Positions 1 to 10,984 of a stretch of 64,000 nt of DNA are shown here, piece after piece (the stretch's first letter is position 1; each line of letters starts with the position of its first letter). Source of the stretch: Lepiota brunneoincarnata (lineage: Eukaryota > Basidiomycota > Agaricomycetes > Agaricales > Agaricaceae). Both the position numbers and the translations under genes were made by a program. The stretch covers positions 2,480,001 through 2,544,000 of the forward strand of contig JAEBUN010000002.1 of assembly GCA_023014365.1 (NCBI GenBank), read 5' to 3'. The notes beneath the pieces were generated by a model, which saw nothing but the letters and a program-made list of their open reading frames with translations, did no database searches and had not been told where the DNA came from.

Positions 1-1957
1 GGACATGTTCTAATTTGAAGTTGTAGTCGGTGAGGGTCTGTACCCATCGTGCTTGTCGGCAGTTGATTTTCTGGGGTTTGTGCCAGTATGTGAGGTTTTG
101 GTGGTCCATTCTGATACGGATGGTATGGGGGCTGCCAAGGAGGTAATGGTGCCATTCTTTGAGGGCTTGGATAATTGCAAGAAGTTCCCTGTCATAGATA
201 TCATAATTGCATTCCACTGGTCCGAATGTCTTTGAATAGAACAATACGGGTTTCTGTATTCCGTTGATGTTGTGTTGATACAGGACAGCTCCTGATGTGA
301 ATTTGGAAGCATCGGCTTCTATTTTGAAGGGTTTTGTGGAGTCGGGCATGAGGAGTACCGGTTCCTTTAGGAATTTGTCCTTGAGCATTTCGAACACTTT
401 CTGTTGTTCTTCTTTCCCTTCAAATTTGTTTGATTTGGAAAGGAGTTGGTTCAGGGGTTTGGTGTGGTGGGAGTAGCTGCGGATGAACTTCTGGTAGAAG
501 TTACAGAATCCGATGAATTTCCGAATGTGTTGGACTATTTTTGGCACTGGCCAGTCTTCTATTCCCTTGAGTTTTCCAGGATCCATTTTGATCTTGTCTG
601 GTGTGATGATCATGCCGAGATATTTGAGTTGTTGTTTGTTGAACTTGCATTTCTCCGTTTTGAGGTAGAGGTCGTTTTCCTGCAGGATCTGCAGTACTTT
701 TTCCGTAAGTCGGTTGGTTTCTTCCTGAGTTTTACTGTAGATTAGGATATCATCCATATAGATGATGATTCCTCCTTTCTCCATTATTTCAGAGAATAAT
801 GTGTCCATCATATGTTGGAACGTTGCAGGACTATTGCAGAGTCCGAAAAACATGACAGTCGGTTCGAAAAGACCCATGGGAGTCTTGAATGCTGCTTTCC
901 ATTGATCACCATCTTTGATTCTGACGTTATTGTATCCTAGGCGGACATCGAGCTTAGTGAAGTACTTAGCTCCTTTGAGTTTATCCATGATAGAGGAAAT
1001 CATGGGAATTGGGTAGGCATTTTTGACTGTGTGATCGTTTAGATAATGATAATCTTGGCAGGGTCGGAGGTCTCCTCCTTTCTTGGCAACGAAGAAGAAT
1101 AGTGATGCCATAGGGGATTTTGAGGGGCGGATGTACCCTTTTCAGAGGTTTTCGTCTATGAATTCCTTGAGTGCTTTTTCTTCGGCAGGTGCCACTTGAT
1201 AGGGTTTCATCAATTTTGCTTCAAACGTTGGTTTTAGTTCAATTTCGTGATCAAACGTCCTTGAGGGTGGGAATCGTTCAGAGGCTTTCTTGTTGAATAT
1301 TTTAGCCCATCGGGCGAATCTCCGAGGAATCTTGGGTGGTTCCTTGTTTGATTCTGGTTGTTTCCCTTTTTTTGTTGCCGATTTTATTGGGTTATGTTGT
1401 TCATTGTGGAGCGTTGTGGCATGTGTCACTTTGGTATTTACTTCTAATGGAGTTAGAAGCATCGGGTTCATGTCTCTCTCTAAAGAGAAGGTATCAAGGT
1501 CAACATTTGACAGGTTGACGTACTCTTCAGGGTTTTCCTTGGGTTGAGAGGTTTTCCCAGCCATTCTGTCCATGGTGATGGAGTTGAGTTTGATAGGTCA
1601 TTGTAGGGTTCTGAGGAGTTTGGAAAAGTCTTGGTAATTGATTTGGGGTTTCCAAGAGAATGTCTTGGTCTTCCAGTTGATGTCGGGATTGTATTGTTCC
1701 AATCAGGGGAATCCAATGATGAGATCTTTCTCACCAGTGTTTGTGACGTATGCTTCTAGCGTGCAATCTCTTCCATCGATGATGGTTCTGATTTTGATGT
1801 ATTCATGGATCTTGCCATGTTGATTATCAGTTCCGTCAATGTTACTGAGTGGAATTGGTTGGTCCAGCTGTTTGGTTTGATAACCATGTTGTTCAACGAC
1901 TTTGTGGGAGATGAAGTTCCCTTGGGCTCCTGAGTCTATCAGGGTGGTGATGGCCAC
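1..1957 (-). pseudogene. family A pol fragment: protease, reverse transcriptase, RNase H
   Basis: Retroviral-type polyprotein on the minus strand. Protease comes first, with active site DSGA near 1920-1937 followed by a typical IIGFP-type end. The reverse transcriptase follows at about 1140-430, with intact catalytic YMDD at 749-760. RNase H starts near 360 and continues to the window edge (motifs around IEADASKF and YDRELLAII). In-frame stops near 1140, 1600 and 1705, plus frame changes, show the copy is decayed. The order PR-RT-RH is that of Ty3/gypsy. The expected product would act in cytoplasmic virus-like particles. Confidence 0.9.
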
Positions 1958-2133
1958 AGGTTTTGATGTCCGTTCACTCCAAATCTTGATGGGTAAGAAA
2001 AGGGATCGTTTATTTGGGGATAGTCATAATTGTACAGAGTTTATCAAGAAAGTGTCCTTCTGGGAGTGAGAGTACAAAATGTCCTTCTGAGTTCTGGAAC
2101 GTGCAGGGGCACATCTGTCGACAGCGTTCCTTT

Positions 2134-3931
2134 TTAAAAATCCTGAAATGGACACATCTCCAGGTCCTTGGCTAGCACGGAATGGAGTTCTTGTTGGAGT
2201 TCAGGGTCGAGATCATTGACCATTTGGCGCATTTGAGATGCGACTTCTGCGACAGCAAGGGAATACTTGCATTGTGGTGATTGTTGTACATTCCAGTTTG
2301 GAAATCCGGGACGGGTGTTTTGTTGTCCAGGGAAAGGATGATTGGGGTTTCTCGCAGGGCGAGGGAGATTAGTACGCATTCCTGGGAAGTGTCTAGCTGG
2401 CAGTGGTTGAGGGCATTTGCTGACCCAATGATCTTTGGCTCCACATTGGAAGCATTCTTGGTTTTGGTATGATTTCATCTGTTGTCTGGTGACAATGGCA
2501 TCTAGTTCCAATGGTTCTTGAGCGAGGTCTTCTTCAGCATATTCATTGGGGTATTTCAGGGTAAGGATCTTTGAATCCTTCTTCTACTGTTGCATGGTCT
2601 ATTTCCATAGCATGTGGGTCTCGTGGGGTGAAATGTGGAGCATTACTCCTTTGATAGAATTGTGTGTATGGTATGTTGTTGTTTGGATGGCTTGGTCCAC
2701 GGTTGGGTTGGTATTGGTTCCTCTGAGAGAGTGTGTTTCTAGGGGTACCATAAAGGGCATTGATTCGACAGAAGTTGTCATTGAGTTTATTAGCTTGGGT
2801 GTACCAAGCGGTGATAGTTGTCAGAGGGTTTTCCGATTTGTCAATCTTCATGGCAATACGGCGGTCAATTGCCTTGCGGTATAGATCGATCAGGGTGCAA
2901 TCTTCATTTAGCCTGGATTGATGGACAAGTTCCTTGAACTGAGTGTTGAATTCAGTCATTGGTTTGCCTGCTTGGTGCAGGGTTTGAAGTCTGGTATGCA
3001 TGTACGCATGTTCGTCTGCTGGGGTGAAATCAGCTCTGAGCTGGGCAATGAAGTTGTCCCATGACTCCATGGCTATGGGTTGCCCTTGTTGGGTTTGGGC
3101 ACTTCTCTTGTGAAGGTATTGTCTAGCCCAGGCTTGGGCATCTCCTGATTGCATTATCGAAAGGACAAATAGGGTCCTAGCGAGGTCGGTGTTGTAAGTG
3201 GTTGCATTAGCAAGCATATAAACTTTGCATTGGAAGATCCAATCTTCAAATAGTCTTCTAGTTCCATCAAAGGCGATGGGTTTGAGGAGTCCTAACTCCT
3301 TTGGGGTAGGTGTAGTGGCCATTATTTGTAATTGTCCAGGTGGCAGCAGTGGTGGTGGTGATGGGGGTTGTGTTGGTCGCAGAGGGGGGGCTGGTAGGGC
3401 TAAGGGTGCAGTTGGCGTGGGTAGTGCAGGTGGTTGTGGATTGGGATCTGATTGGTTGTCGTCTGTTATATAGACGTTGGAGTTGTTATCTGCTGGGGGA
3501 GTTCTTCCTTGATTTACTGCATACTCGTGACGTGTGAGTAAGTTTTCTTCCAATTTGGAAAGTTCTCTTGGTTGCTTGAGGGCATATTCAAGTCTTTGAA
3601 GTTTGTAGTCGTTTAATGGATCTACTCTAGCACGGTATTCTTCAGCTTGTTTGCGTCTTCTTTCTTCTTGTTCATAGTGTTCCTTTAATTCTCTTTCTTG
3701 TTGGATTCTTTGTCGTTCTGCTAGTTCGTCAGCAAAACTTGTTCTTGTATGTGTTGATGTACTTGGAGTGGGTGAGTCGAATGGAGATGGGGGATAGAAT
3801 GGGGATGGTGTCTGAGTAGGGATAGGATTTCTTCTGGGATCCGGGTTTTGGGTTCCTGATCCTGAGATTCTACTTCTCGATTTGGGAGGAGGTGATGGAG
3901 TTTCTCGGGCTGAGAACTTCTTTGGAGGCAT
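2134..3931 (-). pseudogene. family A gag with CCHC zinc knuckle
   Basis: A 462-codon open frame (3931-2543) begins MPPKKFSARETPSPP. It has a Pro/Ser-rich head, a Glu/Arg-rich stretch, then a capsid-like region (around FEDWIFQCKVYMLA and YTQANKLNDNF) typical of Ty3/gypsy Gag. It ends at a stop, and the knuckle CX2CX4HX4C (CFQCGAKDHWVSKC) lies just downstream in another frame at 2134-2511. Copy 2 of this family shows the two parts in one frame, separated by a single stop, so copy 1 has a 2-nt indel near 2545. Gag packages element RNA in virus-like particles. Confidence 0.88.
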
Positions 3932-4290
3932 GGTGGCAGTTGTCTAGCAATCGATTATCGCTAGAAGAATGAAAAATTGGGTTGTGATGATGGATATCCC
4001 TGAGTATAGGTTCCATGATCTAACGATGCAACAGTGACAAGGGCACATGATACGTTCAAGTTCTAGAGTGATGATTCGGTAGGTGATGAGAGTGGCAGTG
4101 GAAGTGAAAATGAAAATGAGTAGGTAAGCCAGATCTTCTGGTGGGGAAAGGTTGAGAGACGTAGCGATGGCTACACAGAGAGGTGGTTTTCTTTTGCACA
4201 TTGTTTTGAACAACCAGGGTACTTTGACATGTTCAGTACGTCAGCAGAGCAGAGCAGAGTGGAGGGTGAGTAAGAGGATAAGCAGCAGAG

Positions 4291-4302
4291 TATCTTAGTG
4301 TT
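4291..4302 (-). other. self-primer binding site of family A copy 1
   Basis: On the minus strand, one base inside the LTR end, lies AACACTAAGATA. Its exact reverse complement, TATCTTAGTGTT, occurs inside the same LTR (4474 to 4463), about 34 nt downstream of a TATATAA box (4507-4501), i.e. at the expected RNA start. This is the arrangement of Tf1-type self-priming, in which the RNA 5' end folds back as primer. No tRNA-type TGG start is present at this spot. Confidence 0.8.
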
Positions 4303-4303
4303 T

Positions 4304-4689
4304 TGTTACCCGGGTTAGGGGTTCGCTCTTGAGTAGCATGGGGTTTGACACAGGATGTCTATACAGACTTGGTCCTGTCCTACTAAGTGTGACTTGGAGA
4401 TGACGGAGCACTATAGTCCAGCCGGTTTAGAGGCAAAGAGTTATAGGAGGCAAGAACTTTATAACACTAAGATAAGGATACAAGGTATTGTACTGTATCC
4501 TTATATACTTCTAAGTGTGGCTATACTCCTCCTATAATAGTTTGGACCAGAGTAACTATAAGTCAGAGATAAGAAAACATGAGGCGTATACTAAGAATAG
4601 CCCTTCTGATGTACACTACTGATGGTTTCATAGTGACATGGGAATGTAAACTAAAAGTAACTGTCCTTCTGATAAGTCTTCTGATAACA
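4304..4689 (-). repeat. family A 5' LTR (386 bp)
   Basis: On the minus strand it begins TGTTATCAG and ends GGTAACA, giving inverted ends TGTTAYC/GRTAACA. Related LTRs occur at 13613-13995 (solo) and 41285-41648 (5' LTR of copy 2). It contains TATATAA at 4507-4501 and the presumed RNA start near 4473. The outer flank from 4690 is family B pol sequence. Confidence 0.93.
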
Positions 4690-5111
4690 CTACCCATCCT
4701 TCCAAAAAACTCTCCGAAAAGTTCCTTGAGCCCTATGAGATCATTGCCCAAGCAGGTACCCACTCCTTCACCTTCTGACTTCCTGACTCCATGCATGGAG
4801 TACACCCAGTCTTCCATGTTTCCATGCTCAAACCAGCTACACCTAACACCATACCCACCCAATCAGACCCACCACCTGCACCAGTTACTATCGACAGCAA
4901 ACCAGAATATGAAATCACTCGCATCATTGACTCAAAGATTGATTGGCACCATGCATGCAAACTCCTCTACAAAGTCATCTGGTTAGGTTATGAAGACACT
5001 GAAGAAGAGTCTTTGTGGTTACCAGCTACCGAGCTTGAACATGCCATAGATCTAGTAGAGGCTTTCCATTCCTCTTACCCTGCTAAGCCTGGCCCCCTCC
5101 ATTCACTCTGA
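4690..5111 (+). pseudogene. family B pol C-terminus: integrase tail and chromodomain
   Basis: The integrase C-terminal segment (SKKLSEKFLEPYEIIAQAG) is followed by a chromodomain containing YEITRIIDSKID and VIWLGYEDTEEES, ending PAKPGPLHSL and a stop at 5109-5111. Chromodomains in this position direct integration toward modified chromatin in chromovirus-type gypsy elements. A frame change near 4780 separates the two parts. It is a remnant without the catalytic domains. Confidence 0.85.
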
Positions 5112-5184
5112 GCTTTCCACTGATCACCCATTACACCAAGAAACAACAAGATTTATCAAAAAAGAAACAAAAACTACTACCAAA

Positions 5185-6230
5185 TTACTTATCATCTCCA
5201 GAGGGGCCAGGCAACTGTGCAGCATCATCTTCCATCAAGTCCCACACCTCCTCTTCCAAGGTGGCCCTGATGCTCTCCTCCAAACCCTCAGTCTCTGTAA
5301 CATTTCCACTTGACCAATTATGATCCACCTGCACCTCCCAATGCCGCAGTTGCTCATAATGGCCTGCCACCTGCTCCACCTTGTCCACCTTCTCCCCCAA
5401 TCAAGTGATGGACCACTCAAGTCATACCTCCAGGATGTTGACCTTCTTGACGGTCTCCTGGTGCTTTTCCTCGATGAGCCATTTCAACTCTATGACACCC
5501 ACTGATTAGCATACATCACAATACAGGACTCCTTACTTACCCTCAAACTGTTGGCCCAACAACCCACCAGTCCCACTCAGCTCTGTCTCCTCTTGGCTTC
5601 TGTATTGTTTCTTCATTTTACTACACCAACGGCAACTCCTGGTGTTACTAAAAACCCTATCAGTATATATTCTGGAAACCTTCAAGAAATGACTCACCTG
5701 CTGGTGACCTCGCACTAGACCCCATCTTGCTTGCACCTCCAGCAGGGGTTCTCACCCCCGAATATGTTCACATGGCCCTGTCACAGGGCCACTCTTGCCC
5801 TTGCCCTTCCCTTACCCCCTGTATCCCTGGAGGCCTCCACCACCTCCTCCCCCTCATCTTCCATCTTGTCACTATCCGTGTAATCAGAACCTGACTCCTC
5901 CATATCTACCTCCATCAGTTCTTCTGGCAGGTGGCTCAACGAAGCCCCCACAGTCATTGCAATGAGTCAGGCCTGAATTGCCCAACGCTCTGCCTCAGCA
6001 GCCTTGTCTTGTTGCCACCTGATCTCTCCCACAATACGCTCCCTCACCCATTCCTCCACTTGTCGCTGGCACAGCGCTATCATCCGCTGCCGCTCCTCCT
6101 CCTCTTGTTGCTTCTCCTCCTCCAGCCTCTCAATTTCTAGCTGCTCTTGTTCCTCTCACTCTGCCTTCTCCCTCAACAATTGTGCCTTGCACTCCATAGC
6201 AGTCAGTTGTTGGGAGGGTTGTCTGCTCAT
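5185..6230 (-). pseudogene. antisense Zn2Cys6 coiled-coil gene, decayed copy 1
   Basis: This is the counterpart of the intact gene at 59359-60435, on the strand opposite pol. ATG at 6230 is followed by a Glu/Arg-rich coiled coil, an acidic stretch, and exon 1 ending in CWRC. Intron 1 (GTGAGT to TTTTAG, 50 nt) starts near 5698; exon 2 has SCRWCSKMKKQ. Intron 2 (GTAAGT to CATAG, 51 nt) precedes exon 3 (EKVDKVEQVAGHYEQLRHWE), with a stop at 5185. An in-frame stop replaces an Arg before the third Cys, and the last Cys of exon 2 has become Tyr. A TATAAAAA box, kept in the other copies, lies upstream (plus-strand TTTTTATA near 6277). Confidence 0.8.
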
Positions 6231-6361
6231 GGGAGTAGGAGGTCAAGTTGTGTTTTTTGGAATTGAACCAGTTCACCATTTTTATACCCTGCCAGAACTT
6301 TCTGATGGGCCCTGGCCTAGACTGCCTTGGGTCTTGAGGCTCAGCCCTAAAGGGGGAGCAC

Positions 6362-7026
6362 TGTCATATCCATGCCAACTCAGAGTCTAATCACTTAAAC
6401 TTCGGCTTCTTGACTCCACATGTGTTCCACACAACAACCCTCTGCCCTCCGACCCAGCCCCAACTTGTTCCAACCGCAACCCACTGCCCCAATCATGCGA
6501 CCACCTCCACACGTGCTGTGGTCACCTGACCCTTGGTGTCTCTAGTTCCCAGTCTCCATTTCCCATCTGTAGTCAAGATATGTTATCAGTCTCCATACCT
6601 GTACCAGTTTCCATTCCATTTGTAATCCATTTGTAATCCATTTGTAACTATATCAGTCTCTGCCTTGCTCTGCACGTAGTCAGTATGAGTCATAGTTCAT
6701 AAGGCCAGTAGTATATATACAATAGGTACTTGGCTTGTACTCTCCAGTCTGATAATTGAATTGAGCAGCAGACTAGCTCCCTGTCTCTCTATCCTCCTCT
6801 CTTTATCTTGCCTTGCTCCACTTCAGCTTTGACTTCCTGAAATATGGACTAGGACAGCAGGAGGGCACAGCACATATGCTGAGGCTGCAAGTCCAACTCC
6901 TTGCCCAAAGTACTCCACCTCGGTCCTGAAGTCTATGTACTGACTTCACCCTATCCCCCAGTTACCTTATACCAAGGATACTACCCTGACCCTCTGCTTT
7001 GGTCCTGATCTGCACCAGCTCTAACA
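6362..7026 (+). repeat. family B 3' LTR, copy 1 (665 bp)
   Basis: It starts TGTCATATCC and ends GCTCTAACA, as do the LTRs of the young family B copy, and is preceded by an AAAGGGGG polypurine tract. It contains a TATATATAC box and the CAGTCTGATAAT RNA-start motif. Most CpG of the young LTR are lost. The 3' flank at 7027 is an L1 LINE. Confidence 0.93.
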
Positions 7027-8616
7027 CTGGGGGCTTCTGCCTGACCAGAAGCACCTGCTATATTGGTTGTGTGTAGTTCCTATAGCTACATACAGCTTTT
7101 GTTTGTGGTATTACTGGGGCACCAGATGTAAGGGCATGCTGGACCACTTTTGCCAGATGCAGTGTCAGGCTGCACTCTGGATTACTGGTGCCTTTAGGAT
7201 GTCACCTGATGGGGGGGTCAGGACCATTGCAGGCCTGATCCATATTCATCTTCATCTCCAGAAGCTTTGTGACCATGCCAAGTTGCAGTATGCCACACTA
7301 GCTCCAGGTCATCCTGTTCATGCCCTCCTTGGTTGGGGGTACAGCGGTGATCTCTGGTTGCACATCTGGTCCATTGTAAGGCTCCCTCACCAAGAGTTGA
7401 TCAAGGTGAAGGGGCCTGCTATCAACACTAACCAGCATCTTGCTGCCCTAGCTGGGTCCTTTGATGCTGTTGCACTGGAGGTTTAGTCTGGGTGATGTCT
7501 CCCAGATGTGTACCTGGGGAGGGTTCACTTCCATTTGTATGACTGGGGGGCTGATGATGCCCTGCTGGCCCATGTTATGACTCTCAACTGGGTTCTTGCC
7601 CAGGCACAGGCTGATCTGGGGACCCTGGTGGTGGTGATGGATACAAGTCTGCTGCCCTACTGGGTTCACTAGGCAGTTTCAGCCACCCAAGTTTTCTGGG
7701 GGCTGGATTGCATTCATGCAGCCCAGCTTCCTGGGGGGAAGGTTATGGCTTCCAAGGCTGAGCTTTTTGCTATTTGGCTGGCAGTGTCCAAGGCAGTTTC
7801 TGTCAAGGGTGCTGCTAGTCTTATCTTGTTCACCAACTTGATGGCCTTGGCCAGGCAGGCAGTGGACCTGTCAGTGCACTCTGCCCAGGGTCAGTCTCTG
7901 GTGGTATGCTGCCTTCTTACCATGTGGTTTGCTGGGGGTCTGGCCTGCTCAGTTCATTTCTGGGAGGTCCCTTTATGTGCAAAGTGGCCTTTCCATACTC
8001 AGGTATATGACTTTGCTCAGTTGTTGCCTCCCATTGGGGTAGGAGCAAGTCTCTGGGCCTTGCTTGACTACCTTCATAAGGAGGAAGTATGTTCCTGTCA
8101 GGACCACTGGATCGATCTGTTCCAGGACCCTGACCATTGTGGGCATGGTTTCCTTCAGCTTGCCAGGGATAATGACTGTCCCCTGTGGCCCATGTATCTC
8201 CACAGTGGGGCCTGAATCCTGCATACATTTGGTGTCCATTATGGTATGGATGACACATGCTATTCTTAACCATGTGCTGATAGGGAGCTATTGGAGGCAT
8301 TTCTTCCCACAAGAGAAGTACTTCTATCACTGCAGGTTTTGGGAGGAGACTTGTGAGTATGTGTTTAGGAACTACCCTAGGTATTCCATGGTGGGAGTCC
8401 CAGCTATGGTCGAGGCTCTCATTGCTTTCCTCGAGGCATTGCTGATGGTGTTTGCATTTGCTAAGAGAACTGGGCCTCCTCCAGGGGGTATCAGCTAGTA
8501 GTTCTGCCTGGCATTCAGCTGGGTCCAGCCCAGGCCTTGGTTATTCCTCTGCTGTCTTTGGGCGGCATGTAGGGATTTACATGGGAATTGACCCTAACCC
8601 CCAATAAGGGGAGGTC
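7027..8616 (+). pseudogene. L1 LINE ORF2 C-terminal fragment (RT thumb, RNase H, zinc motif) and 3' UTR
   Basis: The translation shows SCVVPIATYSFCLWYYWGT (RT thumb) and SPDGGVRTIAGL. A degenerate RNase H region follows (ASKAELFAIWLAVSKAVS and LFTNLMALARQAVD), then a C-terminal zinc-binding remnant (HCRFWEETCEYVFRN), with a stop near 8498. The 3' UTR has TAGGGATTTACATGGGAATTGACC. Several frames are used, so it is dead. It is truncated on the left by the family B LTR and on the right by an inverted-end element. Confidence 0.82.
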
Positions 8617-9524
8617 TTTACACTCCCCCATGTATTCTGAGTGGTCCATACAGATCTGTGCTGATTTTTACATGGATCCACATGGATCCACACAGACTTT
8701 TGCATAGAAAATCTTAACATTCATTACATTTTTTGCATGGATCCACACAGATCCATGTGGACCCACACAGACTAGTCCAAGTAAAATCCAGTTTGTAAGG
8801 ATCCAAGTTAATTGAATTTATGATTTACAGAAAAATGTGAATAACTTGTGAAGGAAATTCTTTTAGAACATGTGAGTAGTATATTCTTGATCAGAATAAA
8901 ATTGCAAATCCGATGACATCATTTTTGAAATTTATGTAATTTCCAAAAAAGGAAATATTATACTATTGGACCTGGAATCTCATTCCAACCAGGAATATGG
9001 TAGTCACATAGGCTACAAACATCTCCTTCACAAGTTATTTAGAATTTTCTTCTGGTATTCCTTATATCCACCGCATTGTTTCGAGTTTTTTGCATTTTTC
9101 TCAAAAGTTAAATTACCCTGAGTCATGTGAGTAATATATTTGGAATCTGCATTAAAATTGGCACCATCCCACATATTTTTTATATAGCTAATTAGTATTT
9201 AAGCAGTTGATGACATGGGTAATAGGCAAGTTACACTGTTCATAAGTGGTATATGTATGACTTAGTGATCAATTTTTTATAGGGAATTGTGGTATAGTGG
9301 TCTTAATCACTGTTATTGCTTGTATTTCATCAAGGTCTTGGGTTCAAATCCCAGTAATAAATGTATTTTACTGGTGGCTCAATCTCATTTCAGTCTGCTT
9401 GGATCTGCATGGATCCATATGGATCTGTACACAGTCTGTATGGATTTGCATGAATCTATATGTGGTCTGAGTTAGTCCACATGGGATCCACACAGACTCA
9501 CTTGGACACCTGGGGGAGCGTAAA
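8617..9524 (+). mobile_element. 0.9-kb inverted-end element (copy 1) carrying a tRNA-like sequence
   Basis: It begins TTTACACTCCCCCA and ends TGGGGGAGCGTAAA, near-perfect inverted ends. A copy in opposite orientation is at 26513-27400, nearly identical through the interior. Both ends hold many short GGATCCACACAGATCC-like units (10-11 bp spacing), and the middle is AT-rich. There is no protein-coding potential, so it is non-autonomous. The boundary may extend a few bases, since GGTC on the left and TTACTG on the right are also shared. I could not find a clear target duplication. Confidence 0.7.
9283..9360 (+). other. tRNA-like sequence with pol III box A and box B
   Basis: TGGTATAGTGG matches a box A, and GGGTTCAAATCCCAG matches a box B with a paired T stem and 7-nt T loop. 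The first and last seven bases do not pair, so an acceptor stem is missing and this is not a functional tRNA gene. The opposite-strand copy near 26660-26740 keeps both boxes. It lies inside the inverted-end element and may drive pol III transcription of it. Confidence 0.6.
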
Positions 9525-9886
9525 TTACTGCAGCATCTGGCCATTTGCCCTTCTCTTGCGCAGGGGTGGGAGTGTCTGGCCTGGACAGACCATACATCTC
9601 AGAGGCCCACTCATGGAGCCTCTGGATGTGATCACCCTTCTTGAAGGGGACATTATCCCAGTCAAGCTCATCCACCTCATGGTAGAGCCTGGCCAGGGAG
9701 TGGGCAACCTCTGTGCTGTCACCTTGAGAAAGCTTGCCCTTCTTGGCTCTCTCCAGCCAAAAGGTGACTGTATCAAGAGTATCCACTATGATCTCAGCCT
9801 CACCCTCTGCATCTGCAGGATTGTGGGAAAGGGTGAGGAAGGGATTGGCTTGTGGCTGTGCAAGTGAGTTGGTGGTGGTTGACTTC
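9525..9886 (-). pseudogene. L1-type LINE ORF1 fragment
   Basis: The minus-strand translation contains AHSLARLYHEVDELDWDN and YGLSRPDTPTPAQ, matching the plus-strand ORF1 remnant at 24890-25130 (ARLYHKVDELDWDD, YGLSRPDTPTPAQ). It is cut on the left by the inverted-end element and on the right by an L2 tail. It codes for part of the RNA-binding ORF1 protein; no zinc knuckle remains in this piece. Confidence 0.7.
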
Positions 9887-10591
9887 TTTTTTTTGTGTTT
9901 TTTTGTTTTAAAATCATCAATTTATAACATGTGCCCAAATGCAGTCCACATGCACTAGTTACAACAAAGCAACTAATACATCATATAACTACCAATAAAG
10001 GTAGGGGAGAAAGCCCCACTGGCTTGAAAGGCTACACTCCACAAGAAAGTGCACGTGGGTGAAGAGTCTGCTGCCCTAACAGAGACTGGGACATGGGAGA
10101 TGAGGGGTGGATAGGACTGACAGGTCCCCTCCCTTTATGGGGGACAGGGGTCAATTCCCTGTAAATCCCTACACCCCACAGGCAAAGGCTCTAAGAGCTT
10201 TGGGTCCCCCCCTTTACAGGGTTAGGTGTCAATTTGCTGCAAATCACTACACCCCACCCTGAGGTAGAGGGTGAATAACTGTTGACTCCTCAAGACCGAA
10301 GCTCACAAGGGGGGAATAACCTGAAGGCCCTCCCCAGTTATCCCACTCCCTTGGGGGGGCAGGATTGGAACAAAAATGCAGATGGATTTTGTTTTAGAAA
10401 GCCTATAAGGGCATTGAGGTTGTGGGGTAAGCTGCCATATCACATATACTTTGGATAGGAAGTGAGAATGTGGGTGCAGGTTTCAAGCTGCAGCCCACAA
10501 GGACAGGAGTGGTCCTCCTGGGGGTGGAATCTAACACCGTACTCCCCAATAGGGGCATGACCAAGTATGGTGCAGGCTGCCTGAGCTGTAC
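9887..10591 (-). mobile_element. L2 LINE 3' end (5' truncated)
   Basis: The poly-T at 9887-9910 is the A-tail read from the other strand, followed by the L2 tail motif and the L2 3' UTR (TAGGGATTTACAGGG-type repeats). The very C-terminus of ORF2 lies near 10330-10590. It matches 22794-23498 and 47220-47934. It is interrupted at 10592 by the A-tail of an L1 copy. Confidence 0.8.
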
Positions 10592-10984
10592 TTTTTTTTT
10601 TTATTTTAAAAAAATCTCCAATTTATTATGCAGGCCACATAAGGAGGCTATGTGCAGCAATGTACTACAGTACAAATGACCAAGCCATACACTACAGGGT
10701 ATCTGTATATACAACATGTGACTATGGATGTGGGCATGCATTTCCCCATGCTCAGGAGAAAGCCACCCCAAGCGAACAGAGACAGGAGGACAGCTGCTGC
10801 CCAGCAGATGGAACAGGCACCAAACCTGAGCTGAGGTCCCCCTCCTTACTGGGGGTTAGGGGTCAATTCCTGCATAAATCCCTACACACTGCCTGAAGAC
10901 AGTGGGGGAATAACCAAGGCCCGGACCAGGCCTTACCAGCTGCCAGGCAGAGCTACTAGCTGATACCCCCCAGGGGGGGCTCAG

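Larger units (their letters stand above)
1..4689 (-). mobile_element. Ty3/gypsy retrotransposon, family A copy 1 (5' part; 3' end outside window)
   Basis: Read on the minus strand from 4689 down: 5' LTR, self-complementary primer-binding site, gag, CCHC knuckle, DSGA protease, YMDD reverse transcriptase, start of RNase H. The element runs off the left edge, so integrase and 3' LTR are not seen. It sits in the pol C-terminus of a family B element, whose sequence resumes at 4690. A second copy lies at 33740-41648. Reading frames are broken by several stops and small indels, so this copy is not autonomous as seen. Confidence 0.93.
4690..7026 (+). mobile_element. Ty3/gypsy family B copy 1 (3' part, decayed)
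   Basis: This is the downstream part of a family B element: pol C-terminus, antisense Zn2Cys6 gene, polypurine tract and 3' LTR. It aligns along its length with the young copy at 58880-61218. It is interrupted at 4690 by family A copy 1; its 5' part must lie left of the window. CpG sites of the young copy are mostly TpG or CpA here. Confidence 0.92.

Noticed and set aside
3225..3473. Gly/Val-rich plus-strand open frame over gag
   Set aside because: Shadow of the Pro-rich family A gag on the other strand.
9283..9360. Functional tRNA gene
   Set aside because: Box A and box B are good, but no acceptor stem forms and the sequence lies inside a repeated element.
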